Part shown: one piece after another, positions 23,011-34,230 of the stretch
Numbering within the stretch: position 1 is the stretch's first letter
How the letters are laid out: each line of letters opens with the position of its first letter
Assembly (NCBI GenBank): GCA_963924555.1
Contig: OZ004586.1
Span: forward strand, 8,514,501-8,578,500
Reading direction: 5' to 3'
Length of the DNA stretch: 64,000 bases
Origin: Crambe crambe
Taxonomy: Eukaryota > Porifera > Demospongiae > Poecilosclerida > Crambeidae
The notes under the pieces: model-generated
The model's database searches: none
Told to the model about the DNA's origin: nothing
The model's input: the letters and a program-made list of their open reading frames with translations, nothing else
Translations under genes and position numbers: made by a program

Positions 23011-24586
23011 TACACAGGTGCTGATAAATCCTTGCTGCGTATTTAGATAAAAGCTGATAACTCCCTTCTATAGATTGCGTGATAATACGCGAACCGGGTG
23101 GGGAGAGGGCCTGGTACAGACTATTTGCGCATGCGCTAACTTTTCCGTAAATATTTCAGTAAATTTCTCCGCACATTGTTTAATCATAGATATAAGAGGT
23201 TTACGGGATTGGAAACGGATCACGTGCTCTCGTTAGCAACTAACAACCGAGGCGCGTTGACAGCTGAATGACATAGCACTTTTGTCAAACTTGAAAGTTG
23301 CTGTTCTGACAAGATCCGTGAGGTAAGACTTATGCCAATGATACTATAATACACTAGGGCATAGATTTACTGTATGAAATAAATTTCAGCTCAGATTTTC
23401 AAGTTTAATCCTACAAATACTACTGTAGTGGTTAATGGGGACTATAATCCCTCTCACGCTTGATAGAATCAATTGCTGTTGCCCATTTTCTGATCAAAAG
23501 GCATGTAAACTTTAGCTACATGGAATAGTAATGTTAGTTTTTGTATTAGCTGACATATATTGTCTCTAGCATTTGCAAGTGGTGTTAAAACTGTAATCCC
23601 TCTCCCGAGAAATTGATTAACAATATTGCAACTGTATTAGTTGTTTCAGGGAAAGGATAGAACAGTAAATGGAATTGGTGCATTCGTTTTCTATACAATA
23701 GTCATCCTATGGAGATGGCAAGCTTACTATATTTCCCCCCTAATATCCATAGGGTCCACAGGACAGCTGACTGAGCCGAATTCTTGAGGTGGATGGTGTC
23801 AAAATCCAACAGCCAAAAGCTGGAAGTATTGCAATAATGCTGATGAGGGAGAACTGAGCAGAAACTGGCGGATAACTTTGGGGCAGAATTATCTAGCTAT
23901 AATAATGATGAATTTATGTCTAATTTTAATACCAAAAGTCATTCTGGCCTTTCTTTCAAATCAATCACATAAAATTAATGTATAATGAGCAATGATAGGT
24001 ACTCATAGTTATAATTACAAGGAAAAAAGTTATGAATAATTAATAACTTCCTTCCTCAGACTCTCCAACTTCAACTCTCTGACTCTTCACTTCTTCAATA
24101 CCTTCCCCTTAGCTTACTTGTACTATTCTGTGAGCTGTAGGGGCAGAACATCACTTTAACTGCCTTGAAAGGAGTGAAAATTGATCTCCTTTCACGGCCA
24201 TTAATATAATTAATGCTGCATGCGCGTGCGCATCTGTCAACGCGCCTCGGTTGTGCAGTTCATTGGGCGTTTCCAATCCCGTAAAACCTCTTATATCTAT
24301 GGTTTAATCTACGTGGATTCAAAACGGAGAAATATTACGGACCACAAATACGGCTTGCCGCGTGATAGCTGGGAAACCACATGTCAAATCAAGTGGCAAA
24401 GAAAGGTCAAAGGTTAAGCTTATCCGTTTGACGTTCGCGACATTAGAAGTTTACTGCTTAGATATGCTGAGTGCTTTACAAAGGTATACGGATTCCCAGA
24501 TTTTCTGGGAAAATAGAGCATGCGCAAACAGTCTGTACCAGGCCCTCTCCTTCTTCGTGGGAGGGGCCTGGGGACGAGGCTAGTCT
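23011..24586. mobile_element. right half of the host repeat, with nested P MITE
   Basis: From 23,011 the sequence continues the repeat interrupted by the KDZ unit (ACACAGGTGCTGATAAATCC onward). Between 23,108 and 24,545 GGCCTGGTACAGAC and GTCTGTACCAGG form an inner inversion. It ends at 24,586 with GGGGCCTGGGGACGAGGCTA, the same terminus as the elements at 1,495 and 7,384. A P-type MITE (23,185-24,301) sits inside. It has no conserved gene; the small frames here are not supported. Confidence 0.65.
23185..24301. mobile_element. P-superfamily MITE A, copy 1
   Basis: Ends CATAGATATAAGAGGTTTAC and the inverse GTAAAACCTCTTATATCTATG, each followed inward by CGGGATTGGAAACG. The 7-bp target duplication GTTTAAT lies at 23,178-23,184 and 24,302-24,308. 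It is 1,117 bp with no coding frame. It is nearly identical to the copy at 60,877-61,985. The end blocks match the autonomous P-like element at 38,727-43,750, which is the likely source of transposase. Confidence 0.88.
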
Positions 24587-25327
24587 GGACTAGATCTGAT
24601 AACCGTGAAAACTTCCTGTTCGTGGTTATATGAATTTCATTCAAACCGCTTTCTCGTCTTCTTCAATTAGCCAGCTGTACCTTCCGCTTTTATACATGCT
24701 CAGTACTCTATTTTATATTATTGTTATTGCGCAGTGCATCTCTATGGTATTATCTGGAATGGATTTATATTGGAACCAAAGCTCTAGGCTCCAGCAGGAA
24801 TAGTTTCCATTCCACAATTCCAGGAAGTTGTGCATGAGTTGCTATGTACAGTCGTTACGCAACCAAACCGGAAGTCAATTGAGCCCCATTGAAATTTAAT
24901 TTTACCGGAAATGTCAATTCTTGCCGTAGGTGCAGTGCACGGTGAATCAAAACAGCACCTCTAGAAAACGTTTTCTTATTCCGTTACCTGTGCATTCTTG
25001 GACTTGAAATTTGTTAGCGAGGACACACAACCTTCCTAGTACACTATTAACGCACTTAATCGCTTAGGCCTACAACTGCTAAAATCCACTTGCACGGGCA
25101 CCAAACACGCAACATACCTGTTTTGAAAGGATGTACTAACTAGCGTGGTATAATATTTTTCGACACAGATCTAAAGCTTTACTTTCTCCAACACTATTCA
25201 GACATCCTTAGCTTACAATCATCCAAGTATGGACTTGTGTACGATCGGCACTTTCGGCAGCAGTGTACTTAGCGCGTGCAAAGTCCAACTGCATTCACTG
25301 TGCAGCTGAAAGTGGTTAAGGTAAGTG

Positions 25328-25663
25328 CAGTGGCTGATGTAGAAAAATGGAAAGGAGGGTTGCAACTGTATCCGCGCGCAAGCGCGGAAAAATTTTTACG
25401 CTTAGCCACGCCCACTTTACCTAACCACACCCTTTTGGTTAAACTTTACTGCCGTTGTTGCTAGCTAGCTGTTGTTGGAGCTGGAAAAGGCAGAGTCCGC
25501 GATCGATCGTAGAATATATATTATAGTCTCCAGAAGATCGAATTAGTAGTGCGTACCGGTAGGTTAGGAGACTCTTATAAGTTGCTAGAGTCTCCACCAA
25601 GACTCTGCCAGCCTGAAAGGGGGGTTCCATGGAACCCTAGGAACCACCCTAAATCCGCCACTG
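25328..25663. mobile_element. 5-bp-TSD MITE (CAGTGGCGGATTTAG-type ends)
   Basis: It begins CAGTGGCTGATGTAG and ends CTAAATCCGCCACTG. AAGTG flanks it at 25,323-25,327 and 25,664-25,668. It is nested inside the 3.1-kb element and therefore younger. Ends of this form are common in hAT-derived MITEs. Confidence 0.7.
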
Positions 25664-25843
25664 AAGTGTACTTGTGGTTTATAATTGTATGTAGGTTGAT
25701 AAGTAGGTAAACAATCCTATTACTTAGTATTTCAACTGCTGCTGAGTGTATTCTGAGGGAGAGAAGGAACAAACGAATATACATGGTAATATTTTATCAT
25801 TAAAAAAGGTTATCAGTACACTAATACATATAGCTATAGTGCA

Positions 25844-26089
25844 ATGACAGAGCAGACCACCAGCCTCACAGAAGCTTGCTACCTCTGCCATGGAAAAATC
25901 CATCTGAACACGCCATCCAAGTGGAAAAATGTAGAGGGTTACAGGTACATATCAAGCCTTGATGTCCCTGAAGATGGAGTAATCTGTCAAACCTGCAGAA
26001 GGGATATAACAAGGGTACTTGCAGATCCTAGCCATACACCTAGGTGGCTGGTTACTTTTCCAAAAACAAGGATAAATCAGCCTTTATAG
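25844..26089 (+). CDS. small zinc-cluster protein / N-terminal exon
   Basis: An 81-codon frame contains ACYLCHGKIH, then VICQTCRRDITRVLAD. The two CxxC pairs about 45 residues apart form a treble-clef-like zinc site. It lies within the 24,849-27,937 transposon, upstream of the XPG-like relic, so I take it as the first coding exon of that element's protein. The readable frame ends at 26,089 shortly before a nested MITE. The function is unknown. Confidence 0.45.
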   Translation: MTEQTTSLTEACYLCHGKIHLNTPSKWKNVEGYRYISSLDVPEDGVICQTCRRDITRVLADPSHTPRWLVTFPKTRINQPL

Positions 26090-26151
26090 TGCCAGAGAGT
26101 TAAGGCTATTTCACCTCAAAAATCTGATCATGGCCTTAGAAGCTGATCCAG

Positions 26152-26725
26152 TAGTCTGGTGTAGCCAACCCTTTACCTTCCTTTTCTTGGGGGTGGGGGG
26201 AAGGAGAAAGGGTCTGGTGACTCTAGCATATACAACTTGTGTCATTTTTGAACATTACATCATGGCAATCATAAATCGTGCGCAAGTAATTTGCGTGAAA
26301 AGCAGTAGTTAGAGAAAGGAGAATTCTTGGAGAGTCTAAGAAGTGGGGATCAAGTGACAAGAGCCTTGGAGTCACAACAGTGTTTGAATAGTACATCCCA
26401 TACACCTAATGCTCGCTCCCCTAGCCTCATAATGCCGTATAAGTCAATTGATCCACCTGCTGATAACTTCTCATCTCACTTGAAACAGCTAGCTACAGCC
26501 ACGATCGATCCCATCAAGGGCTTATCGAGTCGATCTTGATCCCATAGAAAAGCAAGGGGCAGGCTCCAAAAAGTGGTAGAAACAAAAGTTTATGGCTATA
26601 TCACATGATGAATCCAAGTGTTGTTTTTCATGCGCGACACAAGTCTTGATGCTAGAGTCACCAGACCCTTTCTCCTTCCCCCGCCCCCAAGAAAAGGAAG
26701 GTAAAGGGTCGGCTACGTCAGACTA
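26152..26725. mobile_element. MITE with 9-bp target duplication
   Basis: Ends TAGTCTGGTGTAGCCAACCC and inverse GGGTCGGCTACGTCAGACTA, with arms of about 95 bp that include CTTTACCTTCCTTTTCTTGG and AAGGAGAAAGGGTCTGGTGA. CTGATCCAG lies at 26,143-26,151 and 26,726-26,734. The internal part has no gene. A single end of the same family remains near 45,690-45,735. Confidence 0.75.
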
Positions 26726-26739
26726 CTGATCCAGAGCTA

Positions 26740-27480
26740 GGCAAGCTCACACCATCAGAGTTACCCCATGTTCTTCAGACACTGTTGGTATGTACTGGCT
26801 GTGATTATGTGTCCTTTTTCAGTGGGATAGGTAAAGCCACTTTTCTGCTTCCTTATTACTAGAAGTACTGCTTCAGGAACCTTTTTTTTATTTTATAACT
26901 TTAGTGTCCAAAATGGGCACAAGGCGAACCAACTAGCCACTGGCTAATACTAAAGCTGCCTAAGGGTTACCCTTAAACTGGAAGTCAGGCTATTTGGAAT
27001 TCCTACAATTAGTGGGTACGGTGTACTTCAAAAGGTTTTATTACACAATGTCCGGCCACCCACTACTCTATGTTCAATAACCTGGGATTGTCGGTGGAAG
27101 AACAGCATCATAAATGGCTTGATGACATCCGTGGTTCAGAACAAAATTTGAAAATGGGATGACGGCCTCCAATGAAGCACTGGAAGAGATCCTGCTGGGT
27201 TCTGCACCTGTGGGGACAATACTTCAGTCACTATCATAATTATTACAGATGGTCCATAAAGAATAACTCACTCGCTGTAGTGTGAGACACTAATGAAAAC
27301 ATCAAGACCATCAGGAATAGACTTGAGAGTTTGATAAGAGGTTACAGGTGTGCGAACCAATTGTAGAAAGAAGGCAAACTCTTGCTCAGCTGGATATGAA
27401 TGCAGAAACTGCTGCAACACCACAGAGAGAGATCATGATGTTGATATTATGGACTTCGTTTTTTAAGATGAAAATGATAA
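26740..27480 (+). pseudogene. XPG/FEN-like (PIN-fold) multicopy protein, decayed
   Basis: Broken frames give LTPSELPHVLQTLLVCTGCDYVSFFSGIGKATFLLP, of which CTGCDYVSFFSGIGKATF resembles the GxDY...GIG helix-hairpin-helix of XPG/FEN nucleases. Next come LEFLQLVGTVYFKR and, in a third frame, HWKRSCWVLHLWGQYF, followed by a Cys-poor remnant of what should be a cysteine-rich tail. Several frameshifts and stops occur. Proteins of this layout are multicopy in cnidarians and sponges as I recall them, but I cannot name a family. Its place inside clear terminal inverted repeats suggests it was the transposon's cargo or enzyme. Confidence 0.5.
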
Positions 27481-28044
27481 TTGAAAGTGAGGATGATAGA
27501 TGGATTTATTGTAGCTCTATTATTATTATCATTCTGTAATCTCGTGGATTATATTTTTCGACACCTATATATCTACTTTAAAATGACATATCTACTGCTA
27601 AAATAACTATCTTTAACATACCTGGTTATTGAATTGTGCACGCTTTCCAATGTTGTCCTAGAGCGCGCTTTCCAACGAGACCCAAGTACAGCTCTTTAAT
27701 CCATCTAACAGAAGTTCCCCGTTAAAAACAGAGTGCCCAGCTATCTACACTCCATAAACACATAGCTCGTTTTTACAGCTTTCCTGCATAGGTACTTCAA
27801 GCGTGGCCACTGAAAACTGCTCTAAAGGAGAGTAGAGAGGCTAGAACTACCTACCACTTCTTCAACAAAAAATTGCCCACGTGGCAAGTCAAACATGACG
27901 TCATACAAAATTAAAATTTAAGGTTGCGTAACGACTGTGTACAAGCATTGTGGTTGCTATGGTTGACACGCCCCTACCGTAAATTAAACGAGTAGTCAAA
28001 AAAGGGGTTTCACCCGGGTATCTCCCGGCCGGCGGACCGCGGGA

Positions 28045-28052
28045 TATAAAAG
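28045..28052 (+). promoter_or_regulatory. TATA box of the TRAF-like gene
   Basis: TATAAAAG lies 60 bp before the ATG, directly after a GC-rich CCGGCGGACCGCGGGA segment. Transcription would begin near 28,075. The transposon end at 27,937 lies only about 110 bp upstream, so it may have altered the distal promoter. Confidence 0.6.
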
Positions 28053-28111
28053 CAGAGTAGTTTTAAAGCTGTCACTTTCTACGTCTCCAACTGACTTCCC
28101 ATCTAGCTAAG

Positions 28112-31100
28112 ATGCCTGGCTACACAGCTACTGCTGCAGACTCCTCCCCTAAACCAGGACTCAAATGTGTGCACTGTGACCTCCTGTTGAAGGACCCTGT
28201 ACAAACTGAAGAAGGTCAGCGTCTCTGCAGAGGCTGTTTTGTAAAAATACAAAGGTGAGTAGCTTGCTATTTAGCACTGAGAGCAAGTAGCTAGTGGCCA
28301 TTCTTTATGATACCTAGTTTACCGGGCAAAACTTGCAAGATTTGCAACACTTCACTCCTATCTTCTGAAAATGTAAGTCTGTCACGAAAAATTTGGACTG
28401 GGAGGTCCATTTTTTTTTCCAGGAAAAAAGTGGACCCCCTTGACAAAAAATGCCATGATCTGTACAAGAAAATGGACCTAGTTGACACAGCTTTCTTGTA
28501 CATAAAAAAAGAGAGTCATCACTGCCCTGACAGAACACTGTGCATATGAGATGATCAGGTGGTGGGGATAAGCACATGCCAAGTTATCAGAAAAACTGCA
28601 GCTTGATCCCTCATTGACATTGGATAAAGGCAATCACACAAGCAAGAACCTGTACATCAACTCTAGTCAGAGGGAAGTATTGACCTCCGTATTAGAGCTA
28701 TCCAAAGGAGAAAAAGCTATTCCCAGAAAAGTTATACCCGCAAGGTGAAACCCTCGAACAGTGATAAGTGGGAAATCACCCCTTCATGACAGACAACACT
28801 GCCCTTGATACCATTGATTGGAAGCAGTTCGAAAGGAGTTGCAAAGGATGGAAGAGCTAGGAGTCATCACACCAGTCACAGAACCGATTGTGGTATAAGG
28901 CCAAAAGCAGGTGGAAAAGCGAGAATCTGTGTGGACTTAACCAACTTGAATCGGTGTGTGTGTGTGCAGAGAGAGACATATCTTGTCAATTTTGTCGAGA
29001 GTTTGCCAGGTGAGATCAAACATCATTAAAAAGAATGCCAGCAGATAGTGCTGTATTCCCAACAAGGTTGGCCGGAGAAGAAAGAACTCACACGAAAACT
29101 TCGGCAGTACTATCCAGTAGCTGCTGAGATATCAGTTGTAGCTGACATACTCATGCGTGGGAGCAGGATAATCATTCCTTCCTCAAAAAGATACATGTTG
29201 GTCATCAAGGCATAACTAAATTGCTAGACAATCTGTTTGGTGGCCAGGCATATCCTTGGACCTGGAAGTGCCATTCAGGAGAGCAATCTCTATGAATTGT
29301 AGTCAACTACTAACAAATACAATCTTTGTTTGAACTTGAACAGGTCGGTTGCAACTTTCTGCCATGGCAGACTCAGCAAATTTGCATCAATGGCTGATCA
29401 CGTGGTTTCTCACTAAATCTTCAGCAGACACACACACTAAAACATTTTTGCTAGGTATGGCATCCCAGAAGTCATATCACAATTCCACAATTCAGTTCAG
29501 AAGCTTATCCACATTATACTCAGGGTTTCATCTTGGAATTTCACCTTGGAGGGGAAGCTCATGGAACGTGTGGCTGTAAGGCCATGGTAAGGGGGAGGGT
29601 GTGAGAGGGGGGTGTGCCAAAAATGTTTAGAAGTATTCTTTTGGCAAGGTCAGTTTGGGGGGGAAGTTGAGCTGTTTGGAGGTGAAGCTTCCCCTGCGCC
29701 CCCCTCCTTAGATGAAACCCTGATACTAGCAGCCCTTACTATCTGAGAAGTAAATGGAGAAGCAGAACAAGCCATATTGCAACAATCAAGAGCATATTGA
29801 AAAAAGAGGATGGCCCAGCCACGAGGGATAACCGGGTGCTCATGAGGGCAAGGTTAAGGTAGCTTTAGGGATATTTTCCTCATGCTACCGAACCTGGCCC
29901 CCATGCTTATCAGGTTTGCCCTCATATTTAGCTAGCATACAGATCAAGAGAGTACCTGCACAAGTCGATGCCGAAATACCCCCATGATGGCAGTGAAATT
30001 GGACCAGGCAGAAAAAAGTGGACCCCCCTGGTCTATTTATTTTTCTGCCAAAATTGGAACTGGGGTCCACTTTTTTCCCGGTCCACTTTTGGCATGACAA
30101 GTCAGCAGTTAGCTGGCAGGTGTAGCCAACTAGCTAGCTATTAGGTTTGCATGGCAATGCCTTGGCTATATTAGTCTCACATAGCTGCCCAAAATGGCTG
30201 ATCACCATGGAAACCATTCTAGTGTTGCTAAAAATGGAATCTATGAGTGTACTATGACTATATCAACTGCTTTAGTTTTAGTTCAACCAACACTACAACC
30301 AAAAACGAGCATCTATATGAATGACAAGTTTAGGGAATGACAAGTTTACCATAATTATTGCAATAGCATCATAATAATTATTTTTTTACTTTCTCTGACC
30401 AATTGTAGGTCTGTGTAGCTACCTGTGATATTATGCATTCATGCAGTACCCTGATAAAGCAGTCCAGAGGGAAATCCTAATGCTCCAAGTCCTGTGCCAG
30501 CATCATGAGCTAGGCTGCCAGTGGCAAGGACAACTAAAGGACTGGGAGGTATTATCTTTTAAAGTATATCATAGCTCTCCTCTCTGTGTCTACTTTGTTC
30601 TCAACAAGTATTCTTCATTTTATTTTTTATTTTCCATCACCCCTTACCCCTCCCACTATCACCACACCTATTTACCAAACTTGTTACTTTTTTTTTTTAC
30701 AGATTTTGTAGCCACACCTACCCTTGCCTATTTAGTTAGAGAGTGATGTCAGGTCTAGGTTCATGCATGTCACCTCATCCTGACCACTTGTGACCTTTTT
30801 TTGTTGATCTTTTATTCTGTTTTTCTAACTATAGCTCTGTAAAGTAGTGTAGCTTAGCTATCAGGTTGTCAGTTGGTTATTATTATTATGAAAGATAGAT
30901 CTGCTGGAATTCAAAGCTTCTCTCCCTGCTACTAAGAGTGACATTTTTAATGTATTGTGTCTTGTTCTCTTCCCAATAGTTGCATAGCTCTGACTGTTCC
31001 TACAAGGGCATTGCATGCCCACACAAGGGGTGTGGCAAGCTCCTCCCCAAGAAGGACCTGCAGGATCATGAGGAGGCGTGTCAGTTTCGTCCCACCCCCC

Positions 31101-33693
31101 ATTCAACGAAATTTCATTTTAATCAAATCCAGGTACAGAATTCCCTACATCTTGAGTAGTGATTATGGTATTCCTGATCTTCAGTCTCGTTATATATACA
31201 ATCTCATATATGCCCCCCTAGACAATGCATATATCAGAGTAGGAATTCAATAGTTTATGAGTGAAAGTGAGCAATAATTAAAGTTAGTATTTTCCCCTGG
31301 TACATCCCATTCAAGTGAGAAATCTTTAATCCATTGCTATACAGTGGTTAATGGACACACTTTGCCCAGTTGGTATGTAATGAGGTTCGAGTGTGTATAC
31401 AAAGGTACTTTAAGAGGTTTGTCTTCTTTTGGAATGCCCTTTTATAAGAAGTTCCACTGTTGTTCACATCACATCCCACCGTGGGTTCATAATCTATCAC
31501 TCACATCCATTGCTATAATCCATTGCTCACATCCCAAACACTGTCTTTATTGCAGAATGAAAATCAGAACTTGAAGTCGTTGGTGCAGGAGCTGAAGCTG
31601 GAAATATCAGCACTGACTAACCAAGTAAATGAAATACGTCAACAGACTGAATCTTACAACAAGAAACCTGTCATTGACCACACCCTCATCAGCAAACTGG
31701 AGGAACTCAGAAAGTCCGATGCTGAAAAGACTGCTACCGTCATCCGCTTGAAGACTGAGCTGAATCACCTTCAGAGGACAGTCGAGGTCATTAAGACTCA
31801 GTCAGAGAGCAATATCAGGCAGTTTGGAGATGCCATGACAACCATGGGGGTGGTGGAACAGGATAGTGTCAGGAGAAGAACTGGTGAGTCATGTGAGGAA
31901 GATTTGGTATTTGATGTGGTTGATAGCAGATCACACCCTATATACAGCATCACACTGGGTGCCCAAGGTTATACTAGAGAAGTAAAGGCTGTACAGTAAA
32001 TAGCTAGCTTTCTATTTAGTTTCCAATCTCCCTAGAGTACCTTGAGGATTATCTCTAGGGAAAACCCCACCCCAGTCCTCTAGAAGTTATTTCTAGGGGA
32101 AACCGTTGTTTAAGTACATTAACCTTTAGGGAGAAGTCTAATTATCTACCCATATAGGATCAGGTTTTGTGGTTCTTATAAGCCACTCCTATTTCCATCC
32201 AATTTCTAAAGATAGAGCTGTCAATGCATGAACATAATGGTTTGAATGTTAATCTGATATAATCATGCTTACAATAATTAGTATTGTGGTATTATTGTGG
32301 TTTAATAATGGACTTTTTTCTTTATTTTTCTTCCAAACCCACATAAACTGATGCTATGGGTGCAAAGGTCACATACCCCTTGGGAGCAGCTCCGATTCTC
32401 GAATGGCTGTGGTGGAGAAGAGGGTGGAGGACTTGGCCAAACAAATGACCCTCGTCAAAGTCCACGTGCAAGAACTGGAACTGCAACTACAAGCTTCTCT
32501 GGCTAGCACTCACAACGGAGCGTTCCTCTGGAGGATCCCGGATGTGTCTCGGAGGAAGAGGGATGCCATTGAGGAGAGAGTCACTTCCATTTATAGCCCA
32601 CCATTCTATACTGGAAGGTCATTCATGTATATATATATAGAGGCAACTTATAGGGGCCACTTATTATAGCCCACAATCCAAAATAGTTACACAATCTGCA
32701 AAGATTTTATATTTTCATTCTGGAACCAGGAATCGGCATAGAATGTATATCCGTGCCTATCTGAATGGAGATGGTATGGGCTACAAGACACACCTCTCTC
32801 TCTTTTTCATCATGATAACGGGAGAGTATGACCTCCTCAAGTGGCCATTCGAGTACAAAATTTCAGTCAGTAAGTCAAGCGTGCATACACTTAGCTATAT
32901 TAAGAGCTAAATGTAAATAAAATCTTGTGTTCATGTTTAGATCATACACATCACAAGTACGTGGTCCAGACCTTCAAACCAACAGTGGAGTCCAGCTCCT
33001 TCCAGCAACCTCAGACTGACATGAATGTGGCCTCGAGCTGTCCACAGTTTGCTAAGGATGATGCCATACAATGCAGAGTGGACACCAGCTACACAGTTCA
33101 GACTTTGGAACCAGCAGGAGAGTCCAGTGTTTGCATTGATGGAGGGTGCATTGACACTAATGCTGAAAGCATTGAAAATGATCTAGATGGTGCATCTTAC
33201 TATGATGGCATTTCTGACAATGGTAGATCTATGTATAATTATTATGTATTCGTGCTATCTTGAATTCAGCAAAATATAATGAGCATGCGTATTGGCCTGG
33301 GGGCAAGCTAGTGATTTGTGGTAAACATTATAGTGAAGCCATTCTGGGTTCCAGTGTGTAATATTGTATGCCTGTTGCACACTCCGTACTTGAATTTTTT
33401 TGCTACCCTCGGTTAGGCATAGCTATTTCACTCTGCCTGCGACCCTCCCGCCGATGGTAGCTATTAGTGAGGGGAAAAGGAGTCTGGCTAGCGAGACTAG
33501 GTAGCTATGAGTGTGCAATTATTAAATAATCATGCTTAAAATATAGAAGATGATGATGATGGCTATGAAGCTGATGATGAACGAGATAATGGCTCTGATG
33601 GAAATGAAAGCGCCCATCCAACTAGAGGTACGTATATTGTATAGACGAATTAATTAGCTAGAGAACATTATTCTTCACTTTCTTGTAGGCTGA
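28112..33693 (+). CDS. TRAF-like RING / TRAF-zinc finger / coiled-coil / MATH protein, 511 aa
   Basis: Ten exons join in phase to a stop at 33,691-33,693: 28,112-28,254; 28,318-28,372; 30,447-30,548; 30,980-31,132; 31,556-31,883; 32,368-32,617; 32,730-32,869; 32,941-33,222; 33,547-33,627; 33,689-33,693. Residues about 18-62 form a RING (CVHCDLLLKDPVQTEEG...LCRGCF...CKIC); about 66-140 TRAF-type zinc fingers (CQHHELGCQWQG; CPHKGCGKLLPKKDLQDHE); 152-300 a coiled coil; about 310-425 the MATH/TRAF-C domain (GAFLWRIPDV; YLNGDGMGYKTHLSLFF; LLKWPFEYKISV). An acidic tail (EDDDDGYEADDERDN) follows. TRAFs are cytoplasmic adaptors and ubiquitin ligases downstream of TNF- and Toll-type receptors. The length (about 510 aa) is normal for the family. 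A poly(A) signal is 40 bp past the stop. Intron 2 carries a dead gypsy copy. Confidence 0.92.
28555..29820 (+). pseudogene. Ty3/gypsy pol relic in TRAF intron 2
   Basis: 28,555-29,010 matches the intact gypsy at 62,070-63,150 in patches (gag end, LQRMEELGVITPVTEP region, ICVDLT) with large internal deletions. 29,050-29,260 encodes GWPEKKELTRKLRQYY and SRIIIPSS, the integrase zinc-domain leader. 29,450-29,520 and 29,723-29,800 give integrase core pieces (YGIPEVI; LRSKWRSRTSHIATIKSILKK). Frames are broken throughout. A MITE has inserted within the integrase part. Confidence 0.8.
29521..29722. mobile_element. 5-bp-TSD hAT-like MITE, sister of 10,350-10,586
   Basis: Ends CAGGGTTTCATCT and AGATGAAACCCTG with ATACT duplicated at 29,516-29,520 and 29,723-29,727. 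Removal restores the integrase-like sequence of the surrounding gypsy relic, so the order of events is gypsy insertion, decay, MITE insertion. Confidence 0.85.
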
Positions 33694-33732
33694 GGTGTGA
33701 GGTGTAACAGAACCTTACATGTATGAGATTTT

Positions 33733-33738
33733 AATAAA
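33733..33738 (+). terminator. poly(A) signal of the TRAF-like gene
   Basis: AATAAA lies 40 bp after the stop codon of the TRAF-like gene, in the TTTTAATAAATTCAATTG context. No other hexamer is closer. Confidence 0.6.
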
Positions 33739-34230
33739 TTCAATTGATGACCATTAATTTTCTTGTAAAGCATAAAGGCTGGTATCTTAATAGGCTTCTG
33801 GCAAGAAAGGGGACCCTTCCAATGTATACAGCATGATCCTGGGACCAATGTATCATGTATCAGGAGCTGCAGCGACAAAAATAAGAATAGTCAATGCTTT
33901 GAAGTATATTTCTGGCAACCCCACCCCCTTTACAGGGGTTACCCGATATCCTTATGATGAATGTTTTTAAAACTTCACCATTTTTGTCACTAGCTAGCTT
34001 TACACAATAAAAATGACCATGTGCAACTTATGGATGAAAGTTGCATAAAAAGCTTATGGAAATTTCAGAATTGAGGGTACAGCTAGTACAATATGTATGC
34101 AACAATACAAAATATAATTTCTACGACATGTCCATTGTCTCAAAATCGTCCACTTCGACTCATCCCACTGAACTTGGGTTCCCTTGTGAGAGAGCCACTC
34201 CTATTAATGCCCACTGTGGAAGCTCCTTGG

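Larger units (their letters stand above)
24849..27937. mobile_element. 3.1-kb DNA transposon, 16-bp TIR, 4-bp TSD, decayed
   Basis: CAGTCGTTACGCAACC at the left end is perfectly inverted at the right end (GGTTGCGTAACGACTG). TGTA flanks both sides (24,845-24,848 and 27,938-27,941). Inside are a zinc-cluster ORF (25,844-26,089), a broken XPG/FEN-like protein (26,740-27,480) and two later MITE insertions. Superfamily unknown: a 4-bp target with CAG-initial ends would fit only a few groups, and no DDE transposase is visible. Its right end lies about 175 bp upstream of the TRAF gene start. Confidence 0.7.

Noticed and set aside
28380-30100. repeated GTGGACCCCC / GGTCCACTTTTTT pieces in TRAF intron 2
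   Set aside because: They are clearly a repeated, partly inverted sequence, but no terminus or target duplication could be set, so no element is annotated.
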